A stretch of DNA of 64,000 nt from Acinetobacter piscicola (GCF_015218165.1 NZ_CP048659.1:372001-436000); one strand, 5' to 3'. Shown: positions 18,408 through 28,207, counted from the stretch's first letter. Numbers and translations: made by a program. Notes: generated by a model not told the origin, from the letters alone.

Positions 18408-19808
18408 ATCACTGTCTAAGCCAAACTTTTTCAAGCGATAGCGCAAAGAACGGAATGTCATACCGAGTTTTTTGGCGGCTAAGGTTCTGTTCCAATGGGT
18501 TTGATTTAAAGCATTTAATAACACTTCTTTTTCCACTTTTTCTAAGTATTGTTCTAAGCCTTCAGTGGGGATCTTCCCAGACGCTTCTTGTGAATTTGTT
18601 GAGTTTTCATAACTGATGCCCGTATCTGATTTTTCCACATTAAAATTACGTTTCTGTGAATATTGCAAATGCTCAATACAGATCAGGTGCCCATCACTTA
18701 AGGTAATTGCACGTTCAATCATATTGCGTAATTCACGAACATTGCCTAAAAAGGGTTGCGATTGTAAAAAGCGTTTGCCCTCTTCAGACAGTTCTTTATT
18801 GGCAATATCCCATTCCAAACAGATATTGTGTATAAAATGTTCTGCTAAAATGAGAATATCTTTGCCCCTTTCACGCAGGGGAGCTAAGTGTAAGTCCATG
18901 ACATGGATACGGAAAAATAGATCTTGTCTAAATTTACCTTGTTGCACGCGTTCTTCAAGATTTTGATTGGTTGCGCTGATGATGCGAAAATCTACATCGA
19001 TTTCTTGTTCGCTGCCTAGTGGACGAATTTTCTTTTCTTGTAAGGCGCGTAATAGTTTGGTCTGTGTATTTAAGGATAGTTCCGCAATTTCATCTAAAAA
19101 TAGACACCCCCCATTAGCCGATTGAATTAACCCCAGTTTATCTTGGGTTGCTCCTGCAAAACTATGACTGACGTAGCCAAAAAGTTCTCGGTCGATGAGT
19201 TCTTCAGAAATAGCACCACAGTTAATGACCACAAATGGGCTATCACTGCGATTACTCAGTTTATGAATCAAATTTGCAACGACTTCTTTGCCTGTGCCTG
19301 ATTCACCTGAAATAAAAACAGGGGCTTGTGAGCGAGCGACTTTTTTAAGGGTTTCCTTCAACTTTAACATGGGCTTAGATTCGCCAATGAGAAGTTGATG
19401 CTCTAGTTGCAGATTTTCCTCACTATAATCGATTAAAGGCACGTGCAAGGCTTTGGTGAGCAGTTGGTGTAAATGCTGTTGATTAATTGGTTTATTCACG
19501 AAATCAAATGCACCTGCTTTGAGTGAGGCGATTGCAATTTCCATATTGCCATAGGCTGTGAGTACCGCAATGGGTACTTTTGGATAATGCTGTGTCACGT
19601 GCTTAACCAACTCTAAACCACTTCCATCAGGTAGGTTTAAATCGGTAATACAGGCATTGTAGTTGTGCTCACTAAAGAACAACTTGGCTTGCTGTAGATG
19701 ATGTGCAATATGGGTTTTGATGCCCATGCGCGCTAATGTCATTTGCATGAGTACACATAAATCGTGCTCATCATCCACAAGTAGAACTAATGGTTGTCGT
19801 GTGGTCAT
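18399..19808 (-). CDS. pilR: Two-component response regulator PilR (NtrC family)
   Basis: A 469-aa sigma-54 activator that in pseudomonads switches on the pilin gene for type IV pili. A receiver domain (1-120, phospho-acceptor Asp56 in ITDLNLPD) is followed by an AAA+ domain with Walker A GESGTGKE (168-175) and Walker B GCLFLDEIAE, then a Fis-type helix-turn-helix at the end (NRTLAAKKLGM). The sigma-54 contact loop, normally GAFTGA, reads HSFAGA (215-220). It lies just downstream of pilS on the same strand. Confidence 0.93.
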   Translation of the reverse strand: MTTRQPLVLLVDDEHDLCVLMQMTLARMGIKTHIAHHLQQAKLFFSEHNYNACITDLNLPDGSGLELVKHVTQHYPKVPIAVLTAYGNMEIAIASLKAGAFDFVNKPINQQHLHQLLTKALHVPLIDYSEENLQLEHQLLIGESKPMLKLKETLKKVARSQAPVFISGESGTGKEVVANLIHKLSNRSDSPFVVINCGAISEELIDRELFGYVSHSFAGATQDKLGLIQSANGGCLFLDEIAELSLNTQTKLLRALQEKKIRPLGSEQEIDVDFRIISATNQNLEERVQQGKFRQDLFFRIHVMDLHLAPLRERGKDILILAEHFIHNICLEWDIANKELSEEGKRFLQSQPFLGNVRELRNMIERAITLSDGHLICIEHLQYSQKRNFNVEKSDTGISYENSTNSQEASGKIPTEGLEQYLEKVEKEVLLNALNQTHWNRTLAAKKLGMTFRSLRYRLKKFGLDSDDD

Positions 19809-19825
19809 ATCCCCAATAACCTAAA

Positions 19826-21409
19826 TTAAATTTTCAATGGGCACTCTATTCGAAAACATGCCCCTTTTTGTTTTTGCTCTATATACATCAACTTGGCTTG
19901 GTTTGCTTCACAAATACTCTGCGATAAGTATAAGCCAAGTCCTGTGCCATTGATTTCAGTCGTAAAAAAGGGTTGAAACAATTGTGCAAGATTCTGTCTT
20001 GCAATCCCTTCACCGAAGTCTATCACATCAATATACAGATGTTGAGCCTCAGCATGTACTAGAATTTGGATAAAATCAGCATCATGGGCATTATGTCGTA
20101 TCGCATTACGAACGAGGTTAATCAAAACTTGTCTTAACTGTGATTCATCAAACTGAATCATATAATTTTGCGGCAGGCTTAACGCAATTTGATTTTTTAC
20201 ATCTGCTAAGTCATTGATGAATAAATCTTTAAAAAAAATGTTAAGTTGAATATCGGACATTATGGTTTTTTTATTTTTTGCCATATCTAAGGTTTGTTGA
20301 ATAATTTGGTTAATACGTTGACTTTGTCGTTCAATCATTGCATTCAGCATTTGGCGTTGCTCAAGATCTGCATCTAAACTTAATTCATTGGCTTGGGCAA
20401 TCGCGGCTAAGGGATTACGAATTTCATGGGCAATACTTGCAGAGAGTTGTCCAAGAGAAGCCAATTTGAGTTGTTGCACTTTTTGATTTATTTTTTGTGA
20501 ATCTTCTAAGGTCAACAGCGTTAATGCTTGATGTGGCACAATGAGTTTTTGCACTCGAATATCCACGGTATAATGACTTTGATTCGATTGAAATTGGAAA
20601 CGTTGTCCTTCTTCCAAAGTTTTGATCTGTAGTAGATCAAATAGCTCTTTTTGAAATTTGACCAGTGAATACTGTTCATTTGCATAAGCATATAATGGGG
20701 CGATGCCTAATAATGAACATGCCGCAGGATTACAAACCACAATGCGATAATTTTCGTCTAAAACCAAATAGCCGAGTTCAATTTGTTCTAAAATATAACG
20801 GTTAATATTTTGCAGTTTTAATAATTCTAAAGACTGCAATGAGTTAATCGTTTCTAATACTCTAAAGCGCTGAATCGAGACTTGCCCAATACCATAGACG
20901 AGAAAGAATAGAAAAGCCAACAGTGCACTATTGCTAATATTATTCAGGTTAGATACATCAAATAATGAGCCAACAAACTGTTGATAAATAACAGCAATAA
21001 CAGAAACAAGTGTCACAATCAGTGCTTCATTTTTTTTCAATAAAAAATTGGCTGAAAAAACCATGATGACAAATAACAAACTGATTGAAAGACTAGGGCC
21101 ACCTAAAGAAAAAGTCAGCGTACTTAAAAATATAATATCGACGAGAAAAATTGCAAAAAGCTGCTCAGATATATATCGAGTAAAAAATTTCAGAGAGAGT
21201 AATTGTAGAAAACTCAGAAAGCCAAAAATAATTAAGCTATCAAAATACAATTTACTATGTAGGTAGTTGATTCCATTATGTTCAGATGTGAACAAAAAAA
21301 TAATGATTAAACAAAAAGATAAAGTAAATCTATAAACTGAATATAATGTGCCTAACCGATAAATAGTTTGTTGAAGTGAATTGGATACCGCAGGCCACAT
21401 CGTATTCAT
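19826..21409 (-). CDS. pilS: Sensor histidine kinase PilS
   Basis: A 527-aa membrane sensor for PilR. About six hydrophobic segments fill the first 175 residues. A PAS-like region follows (near GYLVLDENYRIVVCNPAA), then the phospho-acceptor motif SIAHEIRNPLAAI and an HATPase domain (N box NLVRNAIRHN, G box DFGEGIA and GTGLGLYLS). The pairing with pilR and the membrane layout support the name. Signals sensed in Acinetobacter are not evident from sequence. Confidence 0.93.
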   Translation of the reverse strand: MNTMWPAVSNSLQQTIYRLGTLYSVYRFTLSFCLIIIFLFTSEHNGINYLHSKLYFDSLIIFGFLSFLQLLSLKFFTRYISEQLFAIFLVDIIFLSTLTFSLGGPSLSISLLFVIMVFSANFLLKKNEALIVTLVSVIAVIYQQFVGSLFDVSNLNNISNSALLAFLFFLVYGIGQVSIQRFRVLETINSLQSLELLKLQNINRYILEQIELGYLVLDENYRIVVCNPAACSLLGIAPLYAYANEQYSLVKFQKELFDLLQIKTLEEGQRFQFQSNQSHYTVDIRVQKLIVPHQALTLLTLEDSQKINQKVQQLKLASLGQLSASIAHEIRNPLAAIAQANELSLDADLEQRQMLNAMIERQSQRINQIIQQTLDMAKNKKTIMSDIQLNIFFKDLFINDLADVKNQIALSLPQNYMIQFDESQLRQVLINLVRNAIRHNAHDADFIQILVHAEAQHLYIDVIDFGEGIARQNLAQLFQPFFTTEINGTGLGLYLSQSICEANQAKLMYIEQKQKGACFRIECPLKI

Positions 21410-21422
21410 TTTTATACCAAAT

Positions 21423-22058
21423 TTATGGTTTGATTAAACCATAGCGTATTGCTAAATGTGTGAGCTTAACATCACTATCAATACCTAATTTTTCAAAAAT
21501 ACGATAACGATAAGTATTCACAGTTTTGACACTGACAAAAAGTTTATCTGAAATTTCTTGCGCACTGATACAGTTGACAACCATCATTGCCACCTGCATT
21601 TCACGTTCAGATAAGGCATCGAAAGGTGAGCTTTGATTGTCGGATAAATACGAACTCGCCAATTGCTCAGCAATATCGGCACTAAAATATTTACCGCCTT
21701 GCATGACTTTATTGATGGCACGTACCATTTCAGAGATTGGTGCACCTTTGGTGATATAGCCACGCGCGCCTGCTTTTAACAATAAAGAAGGATAGGGTTC
21801 TTCAGCTAAGCCACTTACAGCAAGAACTTTGGTTTCGGGTGCTGTTTGTAATAAACGACGCGTTGTTTCAACACCACCAATACCAGGCATGTTAACATCT
21901 AATAAAACCACATTCGGATGCTGCTGTCTGACGATAGCAATGGCTTCTTCACCAGATTCAGCCTGACCAATCACTTGAATATCTGCTTGGTCTTCAAGCA
22001 TACGGCAGATACCTGTACGTACTAATTCATGGTCGTCTACCACTAAAACCGTGATCAC
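21423..22058 (-). CDS. gacA: Response regulator GacA/UvrY type
   Basis: A 211-aa regulator with a receiver domain (Asp54 in VLLDVNMPG) and a LuxR-type helix-turn-helix (about 145-200, with LSEREMQVAMMVV and SVKTVNTYRYRIFEKL). GacA acts with the sensor GacS on small regulatory RNAs and broad virulence traits; no gacS is in this window. It lies 13 bp upstream of pilS on the same strand, so it is probably transcribed with pilSR, an arrangement worth noting. The start carries AAGGAGG nearby, which is strong. Confidence 0.88.
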   Translation of the reverse strand: MITVLVVDDHELVRTGICRMLEDQADIQVIGQAESGEEAIAIVRQQHPNVVLLDVNMPGIGGVETTRRLLQTAPETKVLAVSGLAEEPYPSLLLKAGARGYITKGAPISEMVRAINKVMQGGKYFSADIAEQLASSYLSDNQSSPFDALSEREMQVAMMVVNCISAQEISDKLFVSVKTVNTYRYRIFEKLGIDSDVKLTHLAIRYGLIKP

Positions 22059-22289
22059 TAAGACCTCCTTATACTTTCAAAAAAGCAACTTTTTTGTTAC
22101 ACAAAGCAAAAAGTACTTGCAATGTCATAACAAAATTAGCAATGCTATTCCTAATCTTTCTTAAGCTTTTATGCACAATGGTGTAGCTAATTTGATTATT
22201 CAATATTAGTCATGTTTGAGTATAAATGTAAGTCATAATTGAGGTAATTAGCAATAGTGCAAAAAACCTCCCTGAATGAGTAAGTTACC

Positions 22290-23354
22290 GTGATAAAGTC
22301 AAAAAAAACGTTAATGCATGCCCTGTCTGCAGCAGTGCTACTCAGTTTGAGTTCAGCCAGTTTTGCAGAGCTTGTAATGAATTCTTCGGGGGGAACGCAA
22401 CGTGCTGCAATGAGCTGGTCAGCTGATGATGCAAGTCAGTTACTCAATGGTGATGTCTCCATCAGCGAAGATGGTGATGAGCCATCACCTGCTGGTTCTG
22501 TGACCTTTTTATCTGCACCCGCAACAAAATCATATGGTTCACCTACGGCTGCACCTGTACCACAAACTGTACAAATCAGTGATACCAATCGCTATCTAAA
22601 CCAACCTTCGGTCAGTGCGCGTGCAGCACTGGTTATGGATGCCAACACAGGTGAGGTACTGTACAGTAAAAATACCAATGCTGCATTGCCGATTGCTTCT
22701 ATTACTAAGTTAATGACCGCAGTGGTGACAGCAGATGCACATTTAAATATGTCAGAAGACATTATGTTGCAATCCATCGACTTTGCTGGAGCAGGTGGTA
22801 AAAATTCAAGTTCAACTTTAAAAGTTGGCGATACCATGAACCGTGCAGAAATGTTACTGGTTGCCTTGATGAAATCTGAAAATCCAGCAGCAGCAGCTTT
22901 AGCGCGGACTTATCCTGGTGGTCGTTCTGCATTTATTGCAGCAATGAATGCAAAAGCTCGTCAATTGGGCATGCATTCAACGCATTATACAGAGTCTACA
23001 GGTTTAGACCCTCGTAATGTTTCATCTGCTCGTGATTTGGGTATTTTGGTGAGTGCAGCTTCACAATACGGTTTGATTCGTCAATTCTCTACTACAGCAC
23101 ATTATGACTTTAATCTTGGTTATCGTATTTTAAAATCTAACAATACCAATGCAATGGTGCGTAATGGTGGTTGGAACATTAATATTTCAAAAACAGGTTA
23201 TATTAATGAAGCAGGGCGTTGCGTCGTGATGCATACGACTGTAAATAACCGTCCTGCTGTTGTGGTCTTGTTGGGTGCAAGCACTTCACAATCCCGTACG
23301 AATGATGCAACCAATCTATTAAATTGGGTGAGTAATTTACCAAAACGTATCTAA
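22290..23354 (+). CDS. pbpG: D-alanyl-D-alanine endopeptidase PBP7/8
   Basis: A 354-aa periplasmic peptidoglycan hydrolase of the S11 family. The signal peptide is about 1-26 (ends ASFA). All three active-site motifs are present: SITK (137-140), SEN (196-198) and KTG (301-303). In E. coli and A. baumannii PbpG cuts cross-links between peptides. A GTG start at 22290 is chosen because it gives the basic N terminus of a signal peptide (KSKK); an ATG eight codons later is the alternative. A variable linker fills about 27-105. Confidence 0.93.
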   Translation: MIKSKKTLMHALSAAVLLSLSSASFAELVMNSSGGTQRAAMSWSADDASQLLNGDVSISEDGDEPSPAGSVTFLSAPATKSYGSPTAAPVPQTVQISDTNRYLNQPSVSARAALVMDANTGEVLYSKNTNAALPIASITKLMTAVVTADAHLNMSEDIMLQSIDFAGAGGKNSSSTLKVGDTMNRAEMLLVALMKSENPAAAALARTYPGGRSAFIAAMNAKARQLGMHSTHYTESTGLDPRNVSSARDLGILVSAASQYGLIRQFSTTAHYDFNLGYRILKSNNTNAMVRNGGWNINISKTGYINEAGRCVVMHTTVNNRPAVVVLLGASTSQSRTNDATNLLNWVSNLPKRI

Positions 23355-23366
23355 TCATGAGATATG

Positions 23367-23395
23367 AAAAGGCTCCTACTAAATGGAGCTTTTTA
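23367..23395 (+). terminator. Terminator of pbpG
   Basis: GGCTCC and GGAGC form the arms around a short loop, followed by TTTTTATT. Confidence 0.7.
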
Positions 23396-23421
23396 TTATG
23401 AGCGAATAGCATTAATTTTCA

Positions 23422-23461
23422 GATCATAAAAAACCTGCACTTGGCAGGTTTTTTTATGATC
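23422..23461 (-). terminator. Long bidirectional terminator between pbpG and thrC
   Basis: GATCATAAAAAACCTGC pairs with GCAGGTTTTTTTATGATC around ACTTG, with a single bulged base. T-runs exist on both strands. It lies 10 bp past the thrC stop. Confidence 0.9.
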
Positions 23462-23471
23462 TATTCAAACT

Positions 23472-24611
23472 TTACATATTTGAAAGAATAGAATCACGAA
23501 CTTGATTCAGTTCAGCATCAATAGATAACATGACTGCATCAGCACATTGTTTGATGGCTGTATCAGGGTCTTTTAAGCCGTTACCTGTTACAGTACATAC
23601 GATCACAGAACCTTCAGCAATTTTACCTGCTTTAATATCACGGATTGCACCACCGATAGATGCAGCAGAAGCAGGTTCAACGAATACACCTTCATACATA
23701 GAAAGTAAACGTTGCGCTTCTAAAATTTCAGCATCTGTTAATTCATCAAACCAACCATTTGAATCACGAACGACTGCTTTAGCATGGTTAAAGCTTTGTG
23801 GATTACCAATACGGATTGCAGTAGCAACAGTTTCAGGGTTTTCTACAGGACCGCCACGTAAGAATGGTGCAGCGCCAGATGCTTGGTAACCAACCATGAT
23901 TGGGCGACCTTCTGGGTTTGGACCTGTAAATTTGTCAGTTTCAGCATCATAAACCACTTGCTCAAACTCTTCTGCTGGCTGATCAGCAACTGCTTCGGTA
24001 TAACCCATCCAGTGTGCAGTGATGTTCCCTGCGTTACCAACTGGCAAGCAGTGATAATCAGGTGCACGACCCAAAGCTTCTACGATTTCGTAAGCAATAG
24101 TTTTTTGACCTTGTAAACGGTAAGGGTTGATTGAGTTTACAATTGTTACAGGTGCTTGGTCTGCAACTTCTTTAACAAGACGCATACCATCATCGAAGTT
24201 ACCATGAATTTGTAAAGTCACAGCACCATACATCATGGATTGCGCCATTTTACCCATCGCAATTTTGCCTTCTGGGATTAAAACAAACGCTTTGATGCCT
24301 GCACGTGCAGCATAAGCGGCAGCAGCAGCAGAGGTATTACCTGTAGATGCACAGATGATTGCTTTAGAGCCTTCTTCTACAGCTTTTGTTACAGCCATGG
24401 TCATACCACGGTCTTTAAATGAACCAGTCGGGTTTAAGCCCTCATACTTCACATAAATTTCAACATTTTTACCAATAAGACGTGGGATATTATCTAATTT
24501 AATGAGTGGAGTATTCCCTTCATTTAAAGAGATAGCACGTGTAGTTTTAGATACTGGTAAGCGGTCACGATAGCGATCAACAAGTCCTGTATAGCGATTT
24601 GCATTAGACAT
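23472..24611 (-). CDS. thrC: Threonine synthase
   Basis: A 379-aa PLP enzyme that converts O-phosphohomoserine to threonine. The PLP lysine is in NPTGSFKDRGMT (near residue 60), and a glycine-rich phosphate loop, VGNAGNITAHW, is near 190. The short form, without the N-terminal extension of the E. coli enzyme, is usual here. It lies downstream of hom on the same strand, 136 bp away, which gives the last steps of threonine synthesis. Confidence 0.96.
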   Translation of the reverse strand: MSNANRYTGLVDRYRDRLPVSKTTRAISLNEGNTPLIKLDNIPRLIGKNVEIYVKYEGLNPTGSFKDRGMTMAVTKAVEEGSKAIICASTGNTSAAAAAYAARAGIKAFVLIPEGKIAMGKMAQSMMYGAVTLQIHGNFDDGMRLVKEVADQAPVTIVNSINPYRLQGQKTIAYEIVEALGRAPDYHCLPVGNAGNITAHWMGYTEAVADQPAEEFEQVVYDAETDKFTGPNPEGRPIMVGYQASGAAPFLRGGPVENPETVATAIRIGNPQSFNHAKAVVRDSNGWFDELTDAEILEAQRLLSMYEGVFVEPASAASIGGAIRDIKAGKIAEGSVIVCTVTGNGLKDPDTAIKQCADAVMLSIDAELNQVRDSILSNM

Positions 24612-24747
24612 GAGGGTGTTCCAAGTGTTATGTAGAGCAAATAGAGATATTTGTTAACTTTCCTAAATTACGCATTTCCAATGAATTTATTCGCGTAATC
24701 ACTCCCCTTAGCATAAATAAGAGGAGTTTAGGAAAATTTAAACCCGA

Positions 24748-26052
24748 TTAGTTATCAAGCAATTCTAAACGAATTCGTACGATTTCGCCATGAATCACAG
24801 GTAAAGCTTGAATTTGAGATAAAGCTTCGTTCATTTTTGATTCAACGACTGGATCAGTTAAAATCACAATAGGAATCAAATCTTTTAAGCGCGGTTGCTG
24901 CATGATGGCATCAATACTGATCCCTGCACGGCTGAGAATGGTCGTAACATCAGCAAGTACGCCTGTTTGGTCTTCAGCATTGATACGGATATAGTAACCC
25001 GTTGTCATTTCGTCACTTTCTAAAATTGGTAGGTCTGAAAGTGCCTCAAATGCCAGTTGTGGAATCGTTCCTGCGCCATCTTCTGTATAAATAATGTCAC
25101 GAACAATATCAACCACGTCAGCAATGACCGCAGACGCAGTAGGACCCGCACCCGCACCTGCGCCGTAGTACAGTGTTGGACCAACAGCATTGGCTTGTAC
25201 CAAGACTGCATTTTTTACACCATTTACATTGGCGATCAATTCTTCTTCAGGAATTAAAGTTGGATGTACGCGCAGTTCAATACCTTTTGCTGAACGGCGA
25301 GCAATACCTAAATGTTTAATACGATAACCGAGTTCTTCAGCATATTTGACATCTTGTGCTGTGATTTTAGTAATCCCTTCGGTATACACTTTGTCAAATT
25401 GTAATGGAATACCAAAGGCACAAGACGCAAGAATAGTCAGTTTATGTGCAGCATCGATTCCTTCAACATCAAATGTTGGATCTGCTTCAGCATAACCGAG
25501 CTCTTGTGCTTCTTTAAGTACATCATCAAACGCACGACCTTTTTCACTCATTTCAGTCAGAATGAAGTTGCCTGTACCGTTAATAATGCCTGCGAGCCAG
25601 TCAATTTTGTTGGCTGCCAAACCTTCACGAATCACTTTGATGATTGGAATACCGCCAGCAACTGCAGCTTCATACGCGATTTGTACATGATGGTCATCGG
25701 CTGCTTTAAAGAGCTCATTACCATGTTCTGCAAGCAAGGCTTTATTGGCAGTGACCACTTGTTTACCATGTTTAATGGCTTCCATAATCACTTCATAAGC
25801 AGGATGAATACCACCCATGACTTCAACAACAACATCAACATCAGGTTGACGAACGATATCAAGGAGATCCGAGCTTTGTTTGACGCTCGCAGGTAAGTTT
25901 AGATCTGGGCGTGGGCGACGTGTTCCCACATAGGTAATTTCAATTTCACGACCGGTGCGACGTCTAATTTCAGCAGCGTTTTCTTGTAATAGTTTAAGGG
26001 CACCACCACCTACGGTTCCAAGACCGAGTATTGCCAGACGTACTGGTTTCAC
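24748..26052 (-). CDS. hom: Homoserine dehydrogenase
   Basis: A 434-aa NAD(P)-dependent enzyme that reduces aspartate semialdehyde to homoserine. The N-terminal Rossmann fold has LGLGTVGGG. The catalytic domain has GIINGTGNFILT. The C-terminal ACT domain (about 350-434, with DQTGVLADVT) allows threonine feedback. The GTG at 26052 is chosen because GGAG lies six bases upstream and the product then begins VKPVRLAILGLG as in homologues; a longer frame runs upstream to 26133 without such support. Confidence 0.95.
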   Translation of the reverse strand: MKPVRLAILGLGTVGGGALKLLQENAAEIRRRTGREIEITYVGTRRPRPDLNLPASVKQSSDLLDIVRQPDVDVVVEVMGGIHPAYEVIMEAIKHGKQVVTANKALLAEHGNELFKAADDHHVQIAYEAAVAGGIPIIKVIREGLAANKIDWLAGIINGTGNFILTEMSEKGRAFDDVLKEAQELGYAEADPTFDVEGIDAAHKLTILASCAFGIPLQFDKVYTEGITKITAQDVKYAEELGYRIKHLGIARRSAKGIELRVHPTLIPEEELIANVNGVKNAVLVQANAVGPTLYYGAGAGAGPTASAVIADVVDIVRDIIYTEDGAGTIPQLAFEALSDLPILESDEMTTGYYIRINAEDQTGVLADVTTILSRAGISIDAIMQQPRLKDLIPIVILTDPVVESKMNEALSQIQALPVIHGEIVRIRLELLDN

Positions 26053-26099
26053 GTCACACTCCAAAATATATAAAAATTTTATTCGCCTTAGATCATAGC

Positions 26100-26133
26100 T
26101 AAAAAATGCGTCAGACTCTAGAGGCTGACGCAT
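26100..26133 (-). terminator. Terminator of dsbC
   Basis: ATGCGTCAG and CTGACGCAT (26106-26114, 26125-26133) form a 9-bp stem. On the minus strand it is followed by six T. It separates dsbC from hom. Confidence 0.88.
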
Positions 26134-26180
26134 CTTTATATTTTGCTATAAAAAATAGTAAATTAACTTATAAATATAGG

Positions 26181-26990
26181 TTATTTAAGGCGTGCAGCTA
26201 GATCATCAGCCGTCATATATGCACCGATATGTTCACCTTCAGCATTGTAGATTGCAGGTGTGCCATTTACGCCCATTTTTAAGCCAAGTTCATATTGTGC
26301 ACGAACTGGATTTTGGCAGCTTGCAGGTGGAAGTTGTACGCCTGCAATGGCTTGGTCAAAGGCTTCTTGGCGGTTGGCACTACACCACACACTTTCCATC
26401 GCAGGCATAAACTGTTCACCACGTGGCCAAGCGATATAACGGACTTCAATGCCTTTGGCATTAATTTCAGGAATTTGCTCATGTAGTTTATGGCAGTATG
26501 GGCAGCTTGCATCGGTAAAGACATAGATCACATGTTTGGTTTTGCCTTTGGCAGGGTAGACCAATAAGTCTTCAGTTTTTAATTGTGTTAAATACTTTTT
26601 ATTTTCCGCCGCTTGTAATGAGTCACCAATACTGCTGAGTTCTTTACCCCCCAAACGGATCACATCACCTTGGATTAAATATTTACCATCACCTGTGGCA
26701 TAGACTGAACTCATACCTTCTAGACTCACCCAATATAAATTAGGCATCTCAGTGGGTTTTACATCTAAAATTTTGGCATTAATGTTGGCTTTCTTTAAAT
26801 GGCCTTGTAGCGTTTGGATTAAGCGTTGCTGTGCATTACGTTCAGTCAAATTTGATGCTTCGCCCGTCGCAGGTGCAGTCGCTGTCAAAGTATCATCTTT
26901 TTTTGCATCAGGAGATTTAGAGCAAGCGCTGAGTGTAAGGCCACTCGCAAGCATACAAGCAAGCATTAATTTTGAACGTTTTAGTTGCAT
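26181..26990 (-). CDS. dsbC: Thiol:disulfide interchange protein DsbC, lipoprotein form
   Basis: A 269-aa periplasmic disulfide isomerase/thioredoxin-fold protein. The N terminus MQLKRSKLMLAC... leads to lipobox LSAC, so it is probably a lipoprotein, unlike the soluble E. coli DsbC. The DsbC/G dimerisation region is followed by a thioredoxin domain with active site CPYC (in DASCPYCHK) and a cis-Pro in NGTPAI. The start at 26990 is chosen for the signal sequence; the longer frame to 27050 would put 20 residues in front of it. Confidence 0.88.
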   Translation of the reverse strand: MQLKRSKLMLACMLASGLTLSACSKSPDAKKDDTLTATAPATGEASNLTERNAQQRLIQTLQGHLKKANINAKILDVKPTEMPNLYWVSLEGMSSVYATGDGKYLIQGDVIRLGGKELSSIGDSLQAAENKKYLTQLKTEDLLVYPAKGKTKHVIYVFTDASCPYCHKLHEQIPEINAKGIEVRYIAWPRGEQFMPAMESVWCSANRQEAFDQAIAGVQLPPASCQNPVRAQYELGLKMGVNGTPAIYNAEGEHIGAYMTADDLAARLK

Positions 26991-27121
26991 AAATAACTCT
27001 TTTGTTTGTTCAGCGTGATTTTTAGAAATACGTTTTGAATGAAGAAGCATAGCAAAAAAATGAATGGCATACGTTAAAACTTGATTAAGGGCTGTAAAAC
27101 GACGATATATAAAATTTAGAA

Positions 27122-28039
27122 TTAAGCCCGTGGATGATGTTGTGCATGCAGCTGTTGCATGCGGACTTGAGCAACATGGGTATAAATTTGTGTGGTCGAT
27201 AAATCACTATGTCCAAGTAACATTTGTACGACACGCAGGTCTGCCCCATGATTGAGTAAGTGTGTTGCAAAGGCGTGTCGAAGTGTATGTGGTGACAGTT
27301 CTGTTTGAATATTGGCTTGTAAGGCATAACGTTTAATCGCATACCAAAAATTTTGTCGACTCATGATGCCGCCATGTTGGGTGAGAAATAAATAATCCGT
27401 ACTACTTTTATAAAGTTGAGAGCGGGCTTCATTTAAATATTTTTCCACCCATTCACAAGCGATTTGTCCTAAAGGCACTAAACGCTCTTTATTGCCTTTA
27501 CCCACAATGCGTAAATAGCCTTGTTTTAAATTAATTAAATCTAAACGTAAATTCAGTAGTTCACTGACACGTAAACCACAAGCGTATAGTACTTCTAGCA
27601 TTGCACGGTCACGTAGTCCTAAAGCGGTTGTTAAATCAGGGGCTTGAATCAGCGCATCGACATCTTGTTCCGAAAGATCTTTAGGCAGGGCACGTCCAAT
27701 TTTTGGGGTTTTATGTGCCACCATGGGATTGTCTAGACGGATTTTTTGTTCACGTAAAAATTTGTAAAAAGAACGCAAAGCAGAAAGACTACGGGCAATA
27801 GAGCGGGGGCTTTTGCCTTGTTTGGTCAAGTTAATCATGACATCGGAAATATCATCATGTGACCATGTGGGTAAATATTGCGTTGAGCATTCACTACATT
27901 GAATGAGGTCAGAAAGATATGCATTACGGGTGTGTGGGCTAACCGTTTGGGCAATTAAATAGTCTTTATAACCATTTAAAAAGCTCAAGTGTTCAGGAAT
28001 CGTAACAGCCGTAGGAGTGCGGGGTTTTTTATTGAGCAT
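27122..28039 (-). CDS. xerD: Site-specific tyrosine recombinase XerD
   Basis: A 305-aa recombinase that with XerC resolves chromosome dimers at dif. The N-terminal SAM-like DNA-binding domain is at about 15-100. The catalytic domain has Arg in ACGLRVSELL, Lys in VGKGNKERLVPL, HxxR in SPHTLRHAFATHLL, the second His in LLGHSDLSTT and the Tyr nucleophile in TQIYTHV. Length fits the Xer family. The name xerD rather than xerC rests on my reading of the sequence and on dsbC lying next to it (xerD-dsbC is a common pair). Confidence 0.9.
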   Translation of the reverse strand: MLNKKPRTPTAVTIPEHLSFLNGYKDYLIAQTVSPHTRNAYLSDLIQCSECSTQYLPTWSHDDISDVMINLTKQGKSPRSIARSLSALRSFYKFLREQKIRLDNPMVAHKTPKIGRALPKDLSEQDVDALIQAPDLTTALGLRDRAMLEVLYACGLRVSELLNLRLDLINLKQGYLRIVGKGNKERLVPLGQIACEWVEKYLNEARSQLYKSSTDYLFLTQHGGIMSRQNFWYAIKRYALQANIQTELSPHTLRHAFATHLLNHGADLRVVQMLLGHSDLSTTQIYTHVAQVRMQQLHAQHHPRA

Positions 28040-28112
28040 TATGGAAAACGACGATTTTTAAAAGCGATAAGAGGAATGTAGACCAAAAAAATACAGAAGT
28101 CGAACCTAGATA

Positions 28113-28161
28113 GAGAATGAGAATTGTAATCAAACCTTACTTGGTAATTATTCTCATTTGT
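28113..28161 (+). promoter_or_regulatory. Two Fur-box-like operators before feoA
   Basis: GAGAATGAGAATTGTAATC (28113-28131) matches 14 of 19 positions of the Fur consensus GATAATGATAATCATTATC. A second site in reverse orientation at 28143-28161 matches 13 of 19. They lie between divergent xerD and feoA and should give iron repression of feo. Confidence 0.7.
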
Positions 28162-28207
28162 ATGTATAATCGACATAAATACCGTTTCTTTTTTAGGATC
28201 AGTTGCA

